The position numbers and the translations under genes are program-made. Positions 54,861 through 55,132 of a stretch of 55,132 bases of DNA are shown here, in pieces. Below the pieces are notes generated by a model, which saw only the letters and a list, made by a program, of their open reading frames with translations, made no database searches and had not been told where the DNA came from. The stretch comes from Gymnopus androsaceus JB14 (Eukaryota; Basidiomycota; Agaricomycetes; Agaricales; Omphalotaceae), in NCBI GenBank assembly GCA_009733575.1, contig ML769785.1:1-55132 (forward strand). The letters run 5' to 3'. The first letter of the stretch is position 1. The number at the start of each line of letters is the position of its first letter.

Positions 54861-55132
54861 GTCCTTTATGCAAGCAGAATTCACCAAGTATGATGACTTG
54901 CACATGATTGTTCTGGACTTGCACATGACTGATCTGAACTTGTCCGACTTTTACTTTGACTTGGACTCAACTTGGACTTGGACTCGGGGGAGGTCAGGTC
55001 CCAATTTTACTTACATTTCCTTCCTTTGACTCTGCCCGCATCGGGGTTTGCAAAGAAGATTGATCACCGGCAGAAGCTGGACAGTAGATGAGACCTCAAC
55101 CGCACTCACCGGAAACTTGAAAGCTGGGATAC
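54861..55132. other. GACTTG-rich simple sequence and window end
   Basis: 54885-54980 holds many GACTTG/GGACTTGCACATGA repeats. No gene recognised before the window end. Confidence 0.5.

Overview
The window looks like nuclear DNA of a basidiomycete fungus, most likely an agaricomycete. It has short GT-AG introns of about 45-60 nt with CTNAC-like branch points, a KDZ (CxC2-type) transposase, fungal hAT and Ty3/Gypsy elements, and a UTP7 homologue with basidiomycete-style spacing of conserved blocks. It is accessory, transposon-dominated sequence with very few conserved genes. No rRNA, tRNA or CRISPR array was recognised.

Layout. 0.3-4.7 kb: a minus-strand lysine-rich gene remnant split by a 3.4-kb long-inverted-repeat element, which itself holds two smaller nested elements (a hAT-type MITE and a TA-flanked MITE). 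4.7-9.2 kb: gene-poor, with degenerate CCCTAA-like DNA and two palindromic GCTATGG clusters. 9.25-11.2 kb: UTP7/WDR46, a small-subunit-processome protein, on the minus strand; it is well conserved but carries five apparent single-base losses. 13.8-16.9 kb: an unrecognised multi-exon plus-strand gene whose last intron is a 1.7-kb tandem array of intron-like units. Each unit has its own donor, branch site, pyrimidine tract and acceptor, and units are separated by 3-nt or 0-nt 'exons'. This is the most unusual object in the window.

16.8-33 kb: a mosaic of repeated modules. Module A plus module B form an empty target site (17.6 kb). An autonomous-type hAT element is inserted at the same site elsewhere, with matching 8-bp duplications. 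Its 5' end occurs three times, a 1.3-kb unknown segment interrupts it twice, and a 25-N assembly gap lies in its 5' terminus. A palindromic TA-flanked MITE (29.5-30.2 kb) and a 50-bp minisatellite (30.9-31.3 kb) follow. 33.6-38.2 kb: a segment bounded by diverged inverted repeats that contains a fragment of casein kinase 1. 38.4-40.5 kb: a decayed KDZ transposase gene. 40.9-42.5 kb: two small unrecognised genes. 43.2-53.9 kb: a complete but disabled Ty3/Gypsy retrotransposon on the minus strand with an extra ORF between pol and the 3' LTR. 54-54.9 kb: another unknown minus-strand gene, split by a hAT-like MITE whose removal restores the frame.

Two kinds of damage recur. Premature stops in the mobile genes are mostly TGA where arginine is expected, compatible with CGA to TGA transitions. 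Separately, many single-base length differences (UTP7, the hAT copies) look more like consensus errors than biological decay. Protein identities are from recognised motifs only; no searches were run.
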